DNA of 8,414 nt from Coxiellaceae bacterium (GTDB lineage Bacteria > Pseudomonadota > Gammaproteobacteria > Coxiellales > Coxiellaceae): contig JABABH010000233.1 in assembly GCA_014238325.1 (NCBI GenBank), positions 1-8,414 on the forward strand, in the 5' to 3' direction. The notes under the pieces are model-generated. The model was not told the origin of the DNA. It saw nothing but the letters and a program-made list of their open reading frames with translations, and made no database searches. The position numbers and the translations under genes were made by a program. Below, piece after piece: positions 6,164-8,414 of this stretch. Position 1 is the stretch's first letter; the number at the start of each line of letters is the position of its first letter.

Positions 6164-7478
6164 GAGTCCTGCAACCTTCAGTAGAAGGACGACGTCGGTG
6201 GCGTGCCCGCCCCCCCTGGTGTTCTGAGAGATGACGCCACCATGCCACGACCTCTTTCAAATTAGGATCAATTTCAGCCCTTAAGGTAAGAAAATCGAAG
6301 GCTGCACGAAAATAACGTTGTGCCATAATATGATGGATACGAGCAGGCCGACGCCTTTCTAAATGGTATTGTAAAATCCAGATCGCATGCATCATCTCTA
6401 GCAGGCGTTTGGGAAGAGGCAAGGCTACACTCTGTTTTTTAACCACCTTGCGAACGCTATGATGCAAAGCAGAAAATAAACGTTTGTTTTCTGTTCCCTT
6501 CACACTGACCTGCACAACAGGCCATAGGAAGACGGCAAATAAAAATCCGGGGTTTAAACTTTCATTAACATGATATCGGCGATCCGTTTTCTTCAGAGCC
6601 AGCTGAATCAATGGTTCATAACCCATGTCCTGCACATCGTGAAGCACCGCAACCAACTGTGGAAAAAAGACTTCTAGATATCCTGTACTATATAGCAATG
6701 GATAAGATTGACTCGCATGTCCTTTAAAAAATATCTTCAAAAGCTCCGTGAATAATCGAGCTTGTGGCACATAAGCCAATAAATGGTGCGATGCCAGCAG
6801 CGCCGTGTTGGTTGCAGACTCAATAGAAAATCCCAACTTAGTTGCTAAACGAATGGCACGTAATATACGCACAGGATCCTCATGAAATCGCTGTGCAGGG
6901 TCACCGATCATACGAATGACTCGGCGCTTTAAATCAGATAGGCCATCCGTAAAATCAATAACCTTATGCTCCTGAATGTCATAATACAGTGCATTAACTG
7001 TAAAATCTCGCCGCCAAACATCCTCTTCAATCGTACCATAAGTATTATTCTCTGATAGAATCGCCGTACGTTCCTCCGATCGCTGCTCACCCGTGGAGAC
7101 GAGCGCCCGCGTCCCTGCAACGTAGGCGCGAAAAGTAGACACTTCAATCACTTCTTCTGGGAAATACACATGCACGAGTCGAAAGCGCCGACCAATAATA
7201 CGACTATTAGGGAAAATTTTTCGCACTTCGTAAGGGCGCGCATTGGTGACAATATCAAAGTCTTTAGGAAAAGCATCGAGCAACATATCGCGTACGCCTC
7301 CACCCACCAAATACGCAGCAAAACCTTTTTGACATAAACGATGAATGACTTTTAAAGCAGCAGCACTGATGCGTTCAACGGTCAAGGCATGCGACGCTTG
7401 TTGGGTAACCTGAGAAACTGTGTCCTTCCCTCGCTTCCTTTGGAATATGGCATGAAGCCAATGATATTTTTTAAACAT
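6153..7478 (-). CDS. pcnB: Poly(A) polymerase I
   Basis: The 441-residue protein has a class II nucleotidyltransferase head: LVGGGVRDMLLDAFPKDFDI (57-76) with catalytic Asp73 and Asp75, and RRDFTVNALYYD (156-167) with the third acid, Asp158. GRRFRLVHVYF (96-106) fits the signature that separates poly(A) polymerases from CCA-adding enzymes. EDPVRILRAIRLATKLGF (200-217) is the conserved neck. The basic C-terminus (ARHRRRP) is typical of PcnB. The enzyme adds 3' poly(A) tails to RNA fragments, marking them for exonucleolytic decay, and so works with RNase E encoded nearby. The start ATG at 7478 has AAGG 5 nt upstream. It is first in the pcnB-folK-coaD-ferredoxin run and divergent from tRNA-Glu, 65 bp away. 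A G7 tract (6210-6216) lies 19 codons before the stop. A single-base loss there would place the ribosome in the folK frame. Confidence 0.95.
   Translation of the reverse strand: MFKKYHWLHAIFQRKRGKDTVSQVTQQASHALTVERISAAALKVIHRLCQKGFAAYLVGGGVRDMLLDAFPKDFDIVTNARPYEVRKIFPNSRIIGRRFRLVHVYFPEEVIEVSTFRAYVAGTRALVSTGEQRSEERTAILSENNTYGTIEEDVWRRDFTVNALYYDIQEHKVIDFTDGLSDLKRRVIRMIGDPAQRFHEDPVRILRAIRLATKLGFSIESATNTALLASHHLLAYVPQARLFTELLKIFFKGHASQSYPLLYSTGYLEVFFPQLVAVLHDVQDMGYEPLIQLALKKTDRRYHVNESLNPGFLFAVFLWPVVQVSVKGTENKRLFSALHHSVRKVVKKQSVALPLPKRLLEMMHAIWILQYHLERRRPARIHHIMAQRYFRAAFDFLTLRAEIDPNLKEVVAWWRHLSEHQGGRARHRRRPSTEGCRTRAE
6210..6216 (-). repeat. G7 homopolymer in pcnB coding sequence
   Basis: Seven consecutive G residues on the coding strand span the Gln-Gly-Gly-Arg codons of PcnB (about residues 422-424). 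It is a possible slippage site for polymerase or RNA polymerase. Downstream, the frame reached by losing one G has no stop and runs into folK. The run itself is certain; slippage is not shown. Confidence 0.6.
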
Positions 7479-7494
7479 TTGGCCTTGACACTGA

Positions 7495-7522
7495 TTGCGC
7501 TCTCATTTAAAAACCCTATAAT
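7495..7522 (+). promoter_or_regulatory. Promoter of tRNA-Glu
   Basis: A perfect TATAAT lies at 7517-7522, 21 bp before the tRNA. The best-spaced -35 is the weak TTGCGC at 7495-7500 (16-bp spacer). A consensus TTGACA at 7485-7490 is 26 bp away, too far to pair. Transcription would begin near 7529 and give a precursor with a leader of about 15 nt for RNase P. The same bases read as TATTAT on the minus strand, so a pcnB -10 could overlap. Confidence 0.55.
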
Positions 7523-7543
7523 AGAACCATTCACTTTGGATAA

Positions 7544-7619
7544 GCTCCCTTCGTCTAGTGGCCCAGGACACTGCCCTCTCACGGCAGGAACAGGGGTTCG
7601 AGTCCCCTAGGGAGCACCA
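7544..7619 (+). tRNA. tRNA-Glu (anticodon CUC), CCA encoded
   Basis: The 76-nt gene folds as a full cloverleaf: acceptor GCTCCCT/AGGGAGC, a D arm with GTCT and AGGAC, anticodon stem CTGCC/GGCAG around loop CTCTCAC, and T arm AGGGG/CCCCT around TTCGAGT. The anticodon at 7578-7580 is CTC, reading GAG. The sequence is close to E. coli tRNA-Glu, but that has UUC. The discriminator base is A, and CCA is genomically encoded. It is a single tRNA gene with no rRNA or second tRNA beside it and no obvious downstream terminator. Confidence 0.96.
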
Positions 7620-7807
7620 AAGATAAGCCTTGCATGGTAATACATCCGAGATCTATCCTTCAAGCCTGAGCTACACATTTCCTGCACCAAGCTCCACCCC
7701 CGTATGGTATCATAAGGAAGAAACTAACTGGTTGTTGCTTTCATCTGCCATAGTAGCACCAATCGGCTGCATGAACAGCCTATAACCACCTACGATACAA
7801 CAAACCG

Positions 7808-8414
7808 ATGAAAAACTTCTATCCCGCTTCCTTAAATCCTGAAGAATGCTTATTATTTCAATCTGCTATGCACGATGTGACACCTTTAAAATCATCAAGC
7901 AAGGAACCTATATCCCTTGAGCCTCTCGCCTCTTCATTATCACAACATCAGCCCGCTGCTAAAGACACTCAAATACATAGACAGCAGTCTAGCACCGTAG
8001 CTAAACAGCAAAGTATCCATACATTATGGCCATCACCCGAGATAGCTCAGCCACCTGTTTCTTCTATGCAGACCACTGTGGGGCCAGAAGATCAGCTTTA
8101 CTTCGTAAAAAATGGAATACAACACAAGAAAATAGCCAGATTGAAGCGAGGAAAAATAAAAGCTGCGGTCTTGGATCTACATGGCTACACAATGCTACAG
8201 GCACAGGCCTGCATCGAAGTATGTATAGAGAGATCTATATCCCGCCATATCTATTGCATCCAGATGATTCATGGAAAAGGACGTTCCACTTCCAATGATC
8301 AACCTATATTAAAAAATTTTCTTAATCAATATCTCCCTCAGCATCCACTTGTTTTAGCCTTCCATTCTGCACCTGCCTCACAAGGTGGGGCAGGTGCAGT
8401 CTACGTTCTGTTAA
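7808..8414 (+). CDS. Smr-domain protein (SmrA/YdaL-like), cut by right edge
   Basis: An ATG at 7808 opens 202 codons to the window end without a stop. It is the first start codon after an in-frame TGA at 7772. No Shine-Dalgarno is clear. The first 95 or so residues are a Ser/Gln/Pro-rich, low-complexity region without recognised motifs. From about residue 109 the protein reads IARLKRGKIKAAVLDLHGYT, then IHGKG (154-158), PILKNFLNQYLPQHPLVLAF (166-185) and GGAGAVYVLL (193-202). These are the Smr hallmarks LDLHG, HGKG and GxGAVYVLL. Stand-alone Smr proteins are nucleases in known cases: E. coli YdaL is an endonuclease, and SmrB cleaves mRNA at collided ribosomes. The arrangement, with a basic RRLKRGK-like lead-in, fits the YdaL/SmrA group best. 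Little is missing, as the domain is nearly complete at the edge. The 188 bp between the tRNA and this gene hold only a weak inverted repeat GGCTG/CAGCC (7765-7780) and no good promoter. Confidence 0.88.
   Translation, partial: MKNFYPASLNPEECLLFQSAMHDVTPLKSSSKEPISLEPLASSLSQHQPAAKDTQIHRQQSSTVAKQQSIHTLWPSPEIAQPPVSSMQTTVGPEDQLYFVKNGIQHKKIARLKRGKIKAAVLDLHGYTMLQAQACIEVCIERSISRHIYCIQMIHGKGRSTSNDQPILKNFLNQYLPQHPLVLAFHSAPASQGGAGAVYVLL

Noticed and set aside
7765..7780. GGCTG/CAGCC inverted repeat after tRNA-Glu as terminator
   Set aside because: It has a 5-bp stem without a T tract and lies about 145 bp beyond the tRNA.
8026..8298. 90-codon plus-strand ORF at the right end
   Set aside because: It overlaps the Smr gene in another frame, and the Smr frame contains clear LDLHG and HGKG motifs.

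Overview
The window looks like a stretch of gammaproteobacterial chromosome of moderate, slightly AT-leaning composition. Three things point there: the divergent rluC/rne pair, which E. coli also has; a poly(A) polymerase I gene directly followed by folK; and an Allochromatium/YfhL-type 2[4Fe-4S] ferredoxin next to coaD, as in Pseudomonas. I cannot name the genus. A Legionellales-like or other host-associated lineage is a guess. No mobile element, CRISPR array, phage gene or attachment site is visible.

Left arm (1-2014, all minus strand): rluC (23S rRNA pseudouridine synthase) is followed 12 nt later by a PP1-like metallophosphatase, and 24 nt after that by dinB (DNA polymerase IV), which is cut by the left edge. 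The three probably form one operon.

Centre (2015-4835): about 0.8 kb without a convincing gene separates rluC from rne (plus strand). It holds a good sigma70-type promoter ending near 2240 and a leader of about 570 nt with several potential hairpins and one doubtful 61-codon ORF. This resembles the long autoregulatory rne leader of enterics in size and position, though not recognisably in sequence. The encoded RNase E has a complete catalytic half and a likely membrane-targeting helix. Its C-terminal scaffold is short and rich in Arg/Ser.

Right-centre (4891-7478, minus strand): pcnB, folK, coaD and a ferredoxin gene form a tight run. pcnB/folK overlap by 11 nt and folK/coaD by 4 nt. The run converges on rne. 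Products cover mRNA 3' polyadenylation, folate synthesis, coenzyme A synthesis and low-potential electron transfer.

Right arm (7484-8414, plus strand): a consensus TATAAT drives tRNA-Glu(CUC), divergent from pcnB. After 188 bp with no clear feature comes an Smr-domain gene cut by the right edge.

Taken together, rluC, rne, pcnB and the tRNA make this an RNA-processing neighbourhood: RNase E starts decay, and poly(A) polymerase tags the fragments for 3' exonucleases. All complete genes look intact. I see no clearly undescribed system. The most interesting points are the rne leader, the RS-rich RNase E tail, and a G7 run near the end of pcnB, where loss of one G would fuse the pcnB and folK reading frames.
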